DNA from: Bacteroidota bacterium
GTDB taxonomy: Bacteria > Bacteroidota > Bacteroidia > CAIKAF01
Assembly: GCA_016866335.1 (NCBI GenBank)
Contig: VGMT01000002.1
Coordinates: 62,001 to 126,000, forward strand
Direction of reading: 5' to 3'
Length of the DNA stretch: 64,000 bases
The notes under the pieces are model-generated. The model did no database searches, was not told the origin of the DNA, and worked only from the letters and a program-made list of their open reading frames with translations. The position numbers and the translations under genes were made by a program. Shown here piece by piece: positions 36,227 through 43,902 of the stretch (positions are counted from its first letter, which is position 1; every line of letters starts with the position of its first letter).

Positions 36227-36369
36227 GGGCGGCTGCCGGGCTTTCCGGGCAAGTACGCGGTTCGGTACGGGGGGCTGTGGGCAGGGCAGTAGCTCCTAAA
36301 GTCGCTCTGCCACGCCTGCAGCCCCAGCCGTACCGAACCTTGCGCGCTTGCCTCGTCAATCCCTGCCGC
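36227..36369 (+). repeat. structured rod element R5 (subtype B)
   Basis: Ends GGGCGGCTGCCGGGCTTTC and TCAATCCCTGCCGC; arms GGTTCGGTACGG and CCGTACCGAACC pair perfectly over 12 bp; loop AGCTCCTAAAGTCGCT. It begins 7 nt after the 3-hydroxyacyl-CoA dehydrogenase stop behind a seven-T run, on the same strand. Confidence 0.85.
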
Positions 36370-36498
36370 TTGAGCCTAAATCTGCACAATTAAACCGTAA
36401 TGCACACAATAAAAAGGCATTCGGATTGTTGCCTAGTTATGGGCGAAATGTGTTTTCGGAAAATGAAATACTTCAATAAGTAGAAGGCAAAATTATTA

Positions 36499-36954
36499 TT
36501 ATCCTCCTTTTCTTACTCTGTCTAAATCTCGTTGTACGTCTTTTTCTTTCAGGCTATTTCGTTTGTCGTACATTTTTTTGCCTTTGGCCAGACCGATTTG
36601 AAGTTTGGCCAGTCCTTTTTCGTTTAGGTACAATTTAAGAGGCACAATGGTTAGGCCTTTTTCTTTGACCTTATGCTCCCATTTGTTGATTTCTTTTCGG
36701 TTTAACAGCAATTTACGCTGCCGCCTGGGGCTGTGGTTGGCATAGGTTCCAAGGCTGTATTCTGGAATAAAGAGGTTTCGCACAAAGGCCTCTCCTTCGG
36801 CAATAGCGCAAAAGGCTTCGTTCAAGCTTCCTTTGCCTTCGCGCAAGGATTTTATTTCGGTTCCGGTTAACACCATTCCAGCTGTCAACTCCTCTAAAAT
36901 TTCGTATTCAAAATATGCTCGCTTGTTGCGAATGTTCACTGGATTAAAGCCCAT
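36499..36954 (-). CDS. smpB: SsrA-binding protein
   Basis: SmpB binds tmRNA and delivers it to stalled ribosomes. The start at ATG 36954 gives 151 residues beginning [20 protein letters not shown], consistent with family length; the 36969 TTG start would place a promoter box inside the gene. Motifs: [11 protein letters not shown], the S1-like core [17 protein letters not shown], and the C-terminal basic tail [16 protein letters not shown]. The box CAAAAATA (TATTTTTG on this strand) lies 4 nt upstream, implying a leaderless transcript. Confidence 0.96.
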   Translation of the reverse strand: MGFNPVNIRNKRAYFEYEILEELTAGMVLTGTEIKSLREGKGSLNEAFCAIAEGEAFVRNLFIPEYSLGTYANHSPRRQRKLLLNRKEINKWEHKVKEKGLTIVPLKLYLNEKGLAKLQIGLAKGKKMYDKRNSLKEKDVQRDLDRVRKGG

Positions 36955-36958
36955 GGTA

Positions 36959-36966
36959 CAAAAATA
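36959..36966 (-). promoter_or_regulatory. TANNTTTG box of smpB, nearly leaderless
   Basis: TATTTTTG on the minus strand, 4 nt upstream of the smpB ATG; decides the start against the upstream TTG. Confidence 0.6.
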
Positions 36967-37209
36967 CAACTAATTCAAGGATGCCGCTATCAGGGGCTGC
37001 CCTGGCGGGGTTGGGTTGGTTTGGGCGGTTGGGAAGGAGGAAATCTACGACGATTAGAGACGCAATCTGTCTGTTGAACAGAAAGGACTCCCATGGGCTG
37101 GTCAAATTTATTCTTAATTGTTGCTGCGACAAAAAATTTGAAGTACGTTATAATTTCCATCCTCCAACGTATTCAACCTTCTTTGTTTTCCGCCTCAACA
37201 ACCTATTTC
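36967..37209. other. gene-free stretch between smpB and RNA gene B
   Basis: About 240 nt. The called ORFs (36981-37379, 37093-37308) run into the RNA gene and have no family look. Nothing recognised. Confidence 0.4.
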
Positions 37210-37235
37210 AAAAAGGGTATATCGCCACTACACCC
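37210..37235 (-). terminator. terminator of RNA gene B
   Basis: Minus-strand stem GGGTGTA/TATACCC with a 7-nt loop and five T; equivalent to copy A's GGATGA/TCATCC. Confidence 0.75.
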
Positions 37236-37449
37236 TGTCTCAATCCCTGTATTCCCGCCTCCAGACTTCAGCAAAGTTACCTTTGTTGTTGCCAAGAAGC
37301 ACCTTTGAGACCCCCGAGTAAACCTTGGATTTCCTTGCGGAAATCTTTTGACTTACCCATCACACTTCACTCCAAATGAACCCTAAGTATTCTTCGCCAC
37401 CCCAAATACGTGACGAAGCAAATTCATTCAAAAAATTGTTTCACTAGTG
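37210..37449 (-). ncRNA. unidentified structured RNA of about 240 nt, copy B
   Basis: Paralog of the RNA at 16687-16926, on the opposite strand, with identical promoter spacing, start (CACTAGTGAAAC) and total length. Stems: CTTCGTCAC/GTGGCGAAG (37392-37418), ATACTT/AAGTGT, a GNRA hairpin GATTTCC-GCAA-GGAAATC (37328-37345), the closing helix GTCTCAA/TTGAGAC with the inner hairpin CAAAG-GTAA-CTTTG, and terminator stem GGGTGTA/TATACCC before a U-run. Several positions differ from copy A on both sides of a stem. Conserved unpaired blocks include GCGAAGAAyACTTAGGG and GTGAAGTGTG. Function unknown. Confidence 0.8.
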
Positions 37450-37454
37450 AGCTT

Positions 37455-37485
37455 CAAAATTACGAAGGGCGTATAGACTTGTCAA
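37455..37485 (-). promoter_or_regulatory. promoter of RNA gene B
   Basis: TTGACA (37485-37480) and TAATTTTG (37462-37455) are separated by 17 nt, identical to copy A, with an A-rich UP-like stretch upstream. Confidence 0.8.
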
Positions 37486-37558
37486 GTGAAATTTTCATTT
37501 TTTTTGATTTTTTTAGAAATGGGCTGTATGGTTTTGGGGCGGCATATTTGTGAGGATT

Positions 37559-37703
37559 GCGGGCGGGATTGAACAAGGTTGCCCGCAAGGCCGAAAGGGT
37601 ATGGGCCCGCGCGCGGCGCAGGCGACTTTAGGAGCCCGCGCAACGCCGCTGGGACCAACCCTTTTGGACGCGGACTACCTGTGAAAGCCCGAATACCCGC
37701 CCC
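37559..37703 (-). repeat. structured rod element R6 (subtype A)
   Basis: Minus-strand reading: GGGGCGGGTATTCGGGCTTTC start, TCAATCCCGCCCGC end. Arms CCAAAAGGGTTGGTCCC and GGGCCCATACCCTTTCGG pair; loop GGCTCCTAAAGTCGCC. It begins directly at the stop codon of the sugar transferase (37704) and lies about 75 nt upstream of the RNA gene B promoter, co-oriented with both. Confidence 0.85.
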
Positions 37704-39137
37704 CTATTTTCCCTCGCCCCGAACCACGATTAAAAAGGTGTGCAGCATGATTTTTAGGTCGAGCAGCAGGCTGGCGTTGTGGATGTAAAGCAAATCAAAT
37801 TTGAGTCTTTCTACCATTTCGTCGATGTTTTCAGCGTACCCAAATTTTACCTGCCCCCAGGATGTAATGCCAGGTTTTACCCGGTGCAAAAGCCGGTAAT
37901 GTGGAGCCACCTGAGTGATTTGTTCGATGAAGTATGCCCGTTCGGGCCGAGGTCCAACCAAGGACATATTGCCGCGTAAAACGTTGTAAAATTGGGGCAA
38001 TTCGTCCAATCTGTATTTGCGCATGGTGCGCCCCCAGGGAGTGATTCGGCGATCGCTGTCGCTGCTTAGCCTTGGTGTATGCGATTCGGCGTTTACCACC
38101 ATACTTCGAAATTTGAAGATCGTAAAACTTTTGCCATTCAGTCCGATGCGTTCGTGATTGTAAAATACAGGCCCGCGGCTATCAAGCTTTACTCTAAGCG
38201 CGATGAAGAGGTAGAGAGGAGAGAGTATAACCAGCATGATTCCCGAAACTACAATGTCCATGGCCCGCTTTAAAAACTGTTGCCAGGGTGGCATTTTTAA
38301 GGCGTGGACTTCCATGAGTGGAGTTTCGAAGATGTTTGAAAAGCGAACGGTTCCCGAGGTAATGTCGTACAAGTCTGGACGAATTCGAATTCGAACGCCC
38401 AACAGGTGCAGTCGGCTAATCAACTGCTGCAGGGTAACGTGGTCGGTTTGTCGAAAACAAATGACCACATCGTCAACCGATTGTTGGTTAAGAAGGTCTT
38501 CAAGTTGGTCAATCTTGCCTAACCAGGGTAATTCGTTCCAAGTTGGGTCTTGCTCGGCACTTAGGTAGCCCAGCATTTCGGTGCCTGAAAGGAAGCGCTG
38601 GGGATTTAACTTTGCTTGGACCTCTTTGATTCCATCAATATCGCCCAGCAGTAGGGTGGGGAATGTCAGGCGGCCTGAACGGATTTGAGCATGGTAGCGA
38701 ATGGTTTGAACGACTCTGGGAATCCATGTAAAACCGAACTGAAGACCGATTAGCACGGCCAAAGAGCGGTAGTAATCGGTGTAAAGAAAAACGGTGTCGT
38801 CAAGAATGATAAAGAAAAATAGGATCAAGCCCCCTGCCACCGAAGCCAAGATGGTGCGGAACAACTCCATGAGTCTGCTTTTGCGGTCAACTTCTTTATA
38901 GTATCCACTAAGGGCATGGATAGACAACCAAAATAAGGGAAGCACTAGGAGCCCCCACAGGTAATTGCTGTCGTTAAATAGGTGCGAATGCCAGGGGAGT
39001 TGGTTGTAAATCCAAGGGGTTTCTGATTTTCGGTACAGAAAGAAAAGGGTCCAGGCGGGCATGCATGCAAGGGCATCGCCCAGCATGTAGAGTGCGCGTT
39101 TTCTTTGAATGCGTTGCATGGCCTGGCCTGAATGCAT
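37704..39137 (-). CDS. polyprenyl glycosylphosphotransferase (WbaP/WcaJ-like sugar transferase)
   Basis: A 477-residue enzyme that starts exopolysaccharide or O-antigen repeat synthesis by moving a sugar-phosphate from a UDP-sugar to undecaprenyl phosphate. Four to five N-terminal helices (about 15-130), a Rossmann-like domain (about 160-270), then the bacterial sugar transferase domain: KRAMDIVVSGIMLVIL, GPVFYNHERIGLNGKSF, KFRSM, LDELPQFYNVLRGNMSLVGPRPE. All catalytic blocks are present. It overlaps the upstream lipoprotein gene's stop by 1 nt; Gfo/Idh precedes that. Compare the relic domain in the 18748 fusion. Confidence 0.93.
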   Translation of the reverse strand: MHSGQAMQRIQRKRALYMLGDALACMPAWTLFFLYRKSETPWIYNQLPWHSHLFNDSNYLWGLLVLPLFWLSIHALSGYYKEVDRKSRLMELFRTILASVAGGLILFFFIILDDTVFLYTDYYRSLAVLIGLQFGFTWIPRVVQTIRYHAQIRSGRLTFPTLLLGDIDGIKEVQAKLNPQRFLSGTEMLGYLSAEQDPTWNELPWLGKIDQLEDLLNQQSVDDVVICFRQTDHVTLQQLISRLHLLGVRIRIRPDLYDITSGTVRFSNIFETPLMEVHALKMPPWQQFLKRAMDIVVSGIMLVILSPLYLFIALRVKLDSRGPVFYNHERIGLNGKSFTIFKFRSMVVNAESHTPRLSSDSDRRITPWGRTMRKYRLDELPQFYNVLRGNMSLVGPRPERAYFIEQITQVAPHYRLLHRVKPGITSWGQVKFGYAENIDEMVERLKFDLLYIHNASLLLDLKIMLHTFLIVVRGEGK

Positions 39138-40021
39138 TAATAAACGAGTTTAAGGTTGTCGATGTAGACCCGCTGATCGGCGATGGAGGTATCTTGTGGC
39201 ACGCGAATGAAAAGGTGAACGGCTTCGGAAACACCACTAAGTTGGTCAACCAGATTGGTAATGTTTACATACAATTTGTTGTATTCAGCGCGGGGGCGCA
39301 CTCCAATTAAGGAGGCTGCTTGGTTGGAGCCGGCGGCACGAAGCCCCAGCAGAAAATCGCAATTGTTGCGGTAGTCCATTTCAATGAAATAGCCAGCTTT
39401 GCCAGTGGGTACCGGCAAGCTGCTGGTCTCTAAAATCATATCTTGGTCGCCTTGGGGAAGGTAAAGTTGCAGGCAACCCTGGCCCTCGTAGGCTTCGCTG
39501 GCATTAAGTAAGATGGAATAAAAGCCGCCTCCTTGTACGATGGCCAGAGACATTCCGTTCAATTGCGATTGGTCAAAGGTTTGGTTAATAGGGGCGATAA
39601 AGCCTTTTGGGTAGCGCACCCGAGGAAAAACGAGGCTGGTGTCCATGGTGTTTAAATTCACCTTTGCCTGCCAGGGAGCATAAAAAGGGTATCGGCCTGC
39701 CTGGGTAGCTATGCCATTTTCTGAAATGCCGCCAAAAACGGTAATGTCAACATCTCCGGTATCCAAAACGGGTACAACGGTTGGCAACCAAAAAACACCT
39801 AAGAGGTTGTCGTTGGCATATACCCAAGCATAGCGGATGGCATGGGAAACGGAACCAGTAGAATCGAAGGAGGTGCTGTCAACGGCGATGGTATCTATAC
39901 GCAAAAAACTGGGAGCTGGTGCCGGTGCGGTGTCGCAACCGGTTGGCAGGCTGAGCAAAGCCAGCAGCGCAGCGATTGCGGACGCGTTCAGAATGCTTTT
40001 AACAAACAAAGGGGTTGGCAT
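39137..40021 (-). CDS. uncharacterised lipoprotein
   Basis: A 294-residue protein with a lipoprotein signal (SLPTGC; Cys about residue 29), then a Pro/Ala-rich spacer and a beta-rich body (YFIEMDYRNNCDFLLGLRA, VHLFIRVPQDTSIADQRVYIDNLKL) that looks like a jelly-roll or carbohydrate-binding fold. No family can be named firmly. It overlaps the end of the Gfo/Idh gene by 23 nt and the start of the sugar transferase by 1 nt, a tight operon arrangement. The context suggests an envelope role coupled to surface polysaccharide. Confidence 0.78.
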   Translation of the reverse strand: MPTPLFVKSILNASAIAALLALLSLPTGCDTAPAPAPSFLRIDTIAVDSTSFDSTGSVSHAIRYAWVYANDNLLGVFWLPTVVPVLDTGDVDITVFGGISENGIATQAGRYPFYAPWQAKVNLNTMDTSLVFPRVRYPKGFIAPINQTFDQSQLNGMSLAIVQGGGFYSILLNASEAYEGQGCLQLYLPQGDQDMILETSSLPVPTGKAGYFIEMDYRNNCDFLLGLRAAGSNQAASLIGVRPRAEYNKLYVNITNLVDQLSGVSEAVHLFIRVPQDTSIADQRVYIDNLKLVY

Positions 40022-40916
40022 AGCTCATGGATTGAATAATTTTTTCGGCCAAATCTACGTTTTTAAGTCCTGCAAGGGCATCAACACGAGGGCTTTTCCC
40101 TGTTAAAATAGCTTGGCCCCAGTCTTCTAATTCATCTAGAATAGCGTTGTTGGGTTTAATTTCGGGATATAGAGTAGTTTGGTTTTGTTCTTTCCAAGGT
40201 TGTACAGCAAGGCTGTGGTTTAGCAGGTCTAGGTCAAGGGTTTGATGGTCTTCGTACACGGTGAGGCTTCGGTACCGGCGAACATGTGCGCGGCTAGCCA
40301 GCATAAGGGCCTGACTTCCATCTTCAAATTCCAAACTAACCTGAGCCGTATCGCAGGAATGGGTAAAGGAGCGGTGGCCTTTGGCTTGAATGGACGAAAT
40401 AGGGGACTGAATTAGGGCCAGAACCAGATCGATGTCGTGGATCATCATATCGAGCACCACTGAAACATCTAAGCCGCGGCTGCCTTGCGTTGCATAACGT
40501 ACAGTTTCGATGCGTCGTGGATTTACTATCAGGGGTAATGCTGCGGTAAATGCGGGGTTAAACCGTTCTACATGGCCAACGGCCACGACGGGTTTGCCGG
40601 GACCGCAGAAATTCAACAGCTGCTGGGCTTGGGCCGCAGTTTGGGTGATGGGTTTTTCAATAAAAACATGTTTGCCTTGGCGCAGAGCGGCTTCAGCTAG
40701 TTCTGCATGGGCCACAGTGCTGGAACAAATGCTAAGGCATTGGCTGGCATCAAGCAAAGATTGCAGGGAATCAAAATAGGCGGAGGGGGAGTCGCTTGTT
40801 GCAGCGGCCGAATCATAAAAGCCCTGAAAATCAAACATCGGAGAACCGTGCAGCAATTTTCCATGAATTTTACCCATGTGGCCCGCACCGACCACTCCCA
40901 CTTTCAAGACACCCAT
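39999..40916 (-). CDS. Gfo/Idh/MocA family oxidoreductase
   Basis: A 305-residue NAD(P)-dependent dehydrogenase of the glucose-fructose oxidoreductase type. Rossmann motif VGVVGAGHMGKIHGK at residues 6-20; the EKP motif (HVFIEKPITQT) that carries the catalytic lysine; and the DMMIHDIDLVL segment. Such enzymes oxidise or reduce sugar rings, often as nucleotide sugars. The location beside a lipoprotein and polyprenyl sugar transferase suggests sugar precursor modification, which is inference. A TAATTTTG box lies 16 nt upstream, divergent from pcm. Confidence 0.9.
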   Translation of the reverse strand: MGVLKVGVVGAGHMGKIHGKLLHGSPMFDFQGFYDSAAATSDSPSAYFDSLQSLLDASQCLSICSSTVAHAELAEAALRQGKHVFIEKPITQTAAQAQQLLNFCGPGKPVVAVGHVERFNPAFTAALPLIVNPRRIETVRYATQGSRGLDVSVVLDMMIHDIDLVLALIQSPISSIQAKGHRSFTHSCDTAQVSLEFEDGSQALMLASRAHVRRYRSLTVYEDHQTLDLDLLNHSLAVQPWKEQNQTTLYPEIKPNNAILDELEDWGQAILTGKSPRVDALAGLKNVDLAEKIIQSMSYANPFVC

Positions 40917-40932
40917 TGTTAGTATGTTTTCA

Positions 40933-40940
40933 CAAAATTA
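40933..40940 (-). promoter_or_regulatory. TANNTTTG box of the Gfo/Idh operon
   Basis: TAATTTTG on the minus strand, 16 nt upstream of the ATG at 40916; divergent from the pcm box. Confidence 0.55.
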
Positions 40941-40963
40941 CACAATTTAGCCCCCCGACCGAT

Positions 40964-40971
40964 TAAATTTG
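40964..40971 (+). promoter_or_regulatory. TANNTTTG box of pcm, nearly leaderless
   Basis: TAAATTTG, 4 nt before the pcm ATG. Confidence 0.5.
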
Positions 40972-40975
40972 CTTC

Positions 40976-41623
40976 ATGGATTCGTATCGGTACATGGGCC
41001 TTCGAAAGCAGTTGGCAGAGTTGTTGGCAACAAAGGGAATAAAAGATGCAGGTGTAATGGCTGCGATTCAAAAGGTACCTAGGCATGCCTTTATTGATAC
41101 CCAGTTTGACCAATATGCGTATCAGGATATGGCTTTTAAAATTGGGGCTGGACAAACCATAAGTCAACCTTTTACGGTTGCCTTTCAAACGGAATTGCTG
41201 CAAGCAACCAAGGGTATGAAAGTGTTGGAAATTGGAACTGGTTCAGGGTATCAAACTTCGGTTTTGATGGAATTGGGCTTAAAGGTGTTTTCGGTGGAGC
41301 GGCAGCGGATGTTGTACGACAGGGTAAAAGTGTTGCTGCCTAAGCTGGGTTATGCTCCCAAATTGTTTTTTGGGGACGGATTTGCGGGTAAGCCAGCTTT
41401 TGCCCCATTTGACCGTATTTTGGTAACCTGTGGAGCCCCTTTTGTGCCAGAGGCCTTGTTGGAGCAACTTCGTCCGGGTGGCATGTTGGTCATTCCCGTT
41501 GGGGAAGGCGATGTTCAGGAAATGCTTCGAATTACTCGACGAGAGGATGGCAGCACACAGACCGAGAGTTTTGGAGAGTTTCGTTTTGTGCCTATGCTGC
41601 CTGAGCGTTCCAACGATATATAA
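40976..41623 (+). CDS. pcm: protein-L-isoaspartate O-methyltransferase
   Basis: Pcm methylates isoaspartyl residues in damaged proteins, using S-adenosylmethionine. The 215-residue product has the family segments VPRHAFID, YAYQDMAFKIGAGQTISQPF (substrate and SAM site), and LEIGTGSGYQTSVL, then LVTCGAPFVPEALLEQLRPGG. Length and order are typical. The promoter box is 4 nt upstream, which implies a leaderless message. The DUF2256 gene follows at 66 nt. Confidence 0.95.
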   Translation: MDSYRYMGLRKQLAELLATKGIKDAGVMAAIQKVPRHAFIDTQFDQYAYQDMAFKIGAGQTISQPFTVAFQTELLQATKGMKVLEIGTGSGYQTSVLMELGLKVFSVERQRMLYDRVKVLLPKLGYAPKLFFGDGFAGKPAFAPFDRILVTCGAPFVPEALLEQLRPGGMLVIPVGEGDVQEMLRITRREDGSTQTESFGEFRFVPMLPERSNDI

Positions 41624-41689
41624 TTGGCTATTTTCTAAACCTTGGGCTGTTTGCCTTGTTTTTAGTTCAATCTGCTTTAGTTGGGTAAC

Positions 41690-41839
41690 ATGCATAAAAA
41701 ACAGCATCTTCCAGAAAAGACCTGTGTGGTTTGTCAGCGTCCCTTTTCTTGGCGAAAAAAATGGGAGAAAAATTGGGAAGAGGTTAAGTATTGCAGCCAG
41801 GCCTGCCGAGATGGTAAAATGAAAAAGGCCGGTAATTAG
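41690..41839 (+). CDS. DUF2256-type small zinc-ribbon-like protein, missed by the ORF track
   Basis: A 49-residue ORF below the track's cut-off. It encodes CVVCQRPFSWRKKWEKNWEE and then KYCSQACRDGK, two CxxC/CxxxC pairs, the DUF2256 pattern of Cys-x2-Cys-x-RPF-x-WRKKW-x-x-x-W-x-x-V-x-YCSxxCR. Four cysteines (residues 12, 15, 35 and 39) probably bind zinc. The stop codon lies inside a strong terminator hairpin. The function of the family is unknown, although neighbours elsewhere often include photolyase-related genes. Confidence 0.88.
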   Translation: MHKKQHLPEKTCVVCQRPFSWRKKWEKNWEEVKYCSQACRDGKMKKAGN

Positions 41840-41850
41840 CCGGCCTTTTC
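41824..41850. terminator. bidirectional terminator overlapping the DUF2256 stop codon
   Basis: AAGGCCGG-TAATTA-GCCGGCCTT with flanking A and T runs; the TAG stop is in the loop region. It serves both DUF2256 (+) and rplS (-). Confidence 0.85.
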
Positions 41851-41867
41851 AGTAAATATTGAAAATG

Positions 41868-42224
41868 TTAAGCTGTAACAATACGCTCCTTAATACGGGC
41901 AGATTTTCCAGACAAACCGCGCAGGTAGAACAATCTGGCACGGCGAACTTTGCCTTTGCGAAGAACGGTTAGGGAATCAATGAAGGGCGTATTTTCAGGG
42001 AAAATCCGCTCAACGCCAACACCACCAGAAATCTTACGAACGGTAAAGGTGGAGGTTGAGCCGCTACCGCGACGTTGAATTACCACGCCTTGGAACTGCT
42101 GAATGCGCTCCTTATTGCCCTCACGAATTTTATAGGCCACGTTGACGGTGTCGCCGGCTTTAAACGTAGGCAGTTCATTCTTCTTGGTAAACTGCTCTTC
42201 TACAAACTGAATGAGTGATGACAT
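41868..42224 (-). CDS. rplS: 50S ribosomal protein L19
   Basis: L19 lies at the interface of the 30S and 50S subunits. The 118-residue protein has the family segments [87 protein letters not shown]. The length is standard. The gene stands alone on the minus strand rather than with rpsP-rimM-trmD, which are the usual neighbours in many bacteria. A TAATTTTG box is 38 nt upstream, giving a leader of about 30 nt. Confidence 0.97.
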   Translation of the reverse strand: MSSLIQFVEEQFTKKNELPTFKAGDTVNVAYKIREGNKERIQQFQGVVIQRRGSGSTSTFTVRKISGGVGVERIFPENTPFIDSLTVLRKGKVRRARLFYLRGLSGKSARIKERIVTA

Positions 42225-42270
42225 AACGGTAATCTTTAAACAAGCATTCCCAAACGGGTTGGCAAAATTA
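42225..42270 (-). promoter_or_regulatory. rplS promoter and short leader
   Basis: TAATTTTG (42270-42263) begins a leader of about 30-35 nt with the small hairpin CCAA-CCCGT-TTGG before the ATG. L19-type leaders controlling rplS have been described in flavobacteria; identity with them was not tested. Confidence 0.45.
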
Positions 42271-42286
42271 ACAGGAAAAATTTAAA

Positions 42287-42357
42287 ATCCCAACCTTAAC
42301 AGCAAATATAGCGGCAAAGCAGTTTGAAACCGAGGTTGGGATAGGTCGAAAACCTAT
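42287..42357. promoter_or_regulatory. pair of adjacent inverted repeats between rplS and holA
   Basis: ATCCCAACCT at 42287 and AGGTTGGGAT at 42333 are perfect 10-bp inverted copies spaced by 36 nt. Directly abutting is the hairpin ATAGGT-CGAAA-ACCTAT. Both sit upstream of the rplS promoter and in the possible holA leader. Confidence 0.4.
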
Positions 42358-42439
42358 GTAAACCTATGAAAAGTAGTACCTTTAGGGCCAGTTAAAGGCG
42401 GCATGAACGGATTTGAATTCATATACAACAGAAAAGGCC

Positions 42440-43480
42440 ATGCAGATTAAACCAATGGATTTGGTAAAAGAAATCCGAACGGGTACAGCCGCTCCATTAA
42501 TGTTGGCGGGAGGAGCCGAAGGGTTTTTTTTAGATGAAATTGAGAATGCTCTTTTGGAGTCGGTATTGAGCGAAGAAGAAAAGGCGTTTAACCTTGACAT
42601 AGTGTATGGCTCAGAAGTCAATGCCGAGCAGTTGATATCCATTGCAAAAAGTTATCCAATGATGGCCGAGAAAAGGCTGTTATTGGTTCGCGAGGCTCAG
42701 AGTTTGCATGCAAGGGAATGGGAAAAATTAATGCCTTATTTAAAAGCGCCCTCCAGCAGCACAATTTTAGCCTTTATACACCGGAATAAGGATCCGGACA
42801 AACGGAAAACAGCAACCAAGGCCTTTATAGAATCAAAGCAGGCTCGGTTTTCGGAGGCAAAGCCAATGTCGGAAGAAGGTTTGGTTGACTTTATTGTAGC
42901 TAAAGCTGGGCAAAACCAACTTAAGTTTGATGCTAAGGCAGCTTTTGCCTTGAAGGAATTGCTTGGGTCTAATTTAGCTCGTATAGTTTCTGAAATTGAA
43001 AAGATTCGGCTTTCGGTACCTGCAGGGGCCGAGATTAAACTGGAAAAGGTAATTGACCAGGTTGGGCTAAGTAGGGAGTTTAATATGTTTGATGTGCCGG
43101 CCTACCTAGCCCAGAAAAATGAAGTACGGTTGCTGCGCACCACCATGTATATGGCGCGCAATACGAACAAGTACCCATTGCCCGTTTTGGTTGGAGTTTT
43201 GTACAATTTTTATTCCAAGCTGCTGGCCATTCAAAGCATCTACTTTGAGAATCAGCGGCTTCAGAAACAAGGTAAATCTGGCCGAGATCCTTTTAGAGTG
43301 ATTCGGGTGTACGATCCCGGTATTTACCAAGCGGCTTTAAAAACAATTCCAATGGATAAAACGGCGCGTTCACTTCAAATTCTAAGGGAATACGACCGCA
43401 AATCAAAGGGGATCGACCGTTCGGGGGCCTCTGAAGATGCTTTAATGAAAGAATTAATGCTAAAACTGCTTCATCCATGA
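42440..43480 (+). CDS. holA: DNA polymerase III delta subunit
   Basis: HolA is the clamp-loader wrench that opens the DnaN ring. The gene product (346 residues from ATG 42440) has the N-terminal AAA+-like LMLAGGAEGFFLDEIENALLES, the segment KRLLLVREAQSLH..WEKLMPYLKAPSSSTILAFIHRNKDPDKR and a helical C-terminus. The TTG at 42413 would add nine residues; ATG 42440 fits the family start. It overlaps the EVE protein gene by 4 nt. The family is highly diverged, so the call rests on overall pattern. Confidence 0.85.
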   Translation: MQIKPMDLVKEIRTGTAAPLMLAGGAEGFFLDEIENALLESVLSEEEKAFNLDIVYGSEVNAEQLISIAKSYPMMAEKRLLLVREAQSLHAREWEKLMPYLKAPSSSTILAFIHRNKDPDKRKTATKAFIESKQARFSEAKPMSEEGLVDFIVAKAGQNQLKFDAKAAFALKELLGSNLARIVSEIEKIRLSVPAGAEIKLEKVIDQVGLSREFNMFDVPAYLAQKNEVRLLRTTMYMARNTNKYPLPVLVGVLYNFYSKLLAIQSIYFENQRLQKQGKSGRDPFRVIRVYDPGIYQAALKTIPMDKTARSLQILREYDRKSKGIDRSGASEDALMKELMLKLLHP

Positions 43481-43902
43481 ATGCACGGGTTTGGTTGATA
43501 AAGTCTGAGCCGGTTAAGTACCCTTGGTCTAAAATGCTTGAAGAGGGAAGGACCTTTTGGGACGGAGTGAGAAACCACCAGGCCAAGAACAATCTCCTGG
43601 CAATGAGAAGTGGCGATTTCGCTTTTTTCTATCACAGCAATGAGGGTATGGAAATCGTAGGGCTGGTTCAAGTGGTTCAAGAAGCCTATCCTGACCCTAC
43701 TGCCCAAGAAGGACCTTGGGTGGTGGTAGATGTGGTTCCTGTGGCAAGCCTACCCAAGCCTGTAGGTTTGGCTCAACTGAAATCCGATCCGATTTGCAGC
43801 CAAATGGCATTGGTTCGCCAAAGTCGATTGTCTGTATGCCCGGTTACTGAGGCCGAGTTCCAGCGGATATGTGAAATGGCCGATTGGAATCCGCCGGTTT
43901 AA
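43477..43902 (+). CDS. EVE domain protein
   Basis: A 141-residue EVE (PUA-like) protein. The diagnostic opening is ARVWLIKSEPVKYPWSKM, followed by WDGVRNHQAKNNLLAMRSGDFAFFYHSN; the aromatic cage residues bind modified nucleobases in this fold. EVE proteins are thought to bind modified DNA or RNA, and some work near restriction systems; here the neighbours are housekeeping genes, so a general RNA role is more likely. It overlaps holA by 4 nt. Confidence 0.92.
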   Translation: MNARVWLIKSEPVKYPWSKMLEEGRTFWDGVRNHQAKNNLLAMRSGDFAFFYHSNEGMEIVGLVQVVQEAYPDPTAQEGPWVVVDVVPVASLPKPVGLAQLKSDPICSQMALVRQSRLSVCPVTEAEFQRICEMADWNPPV

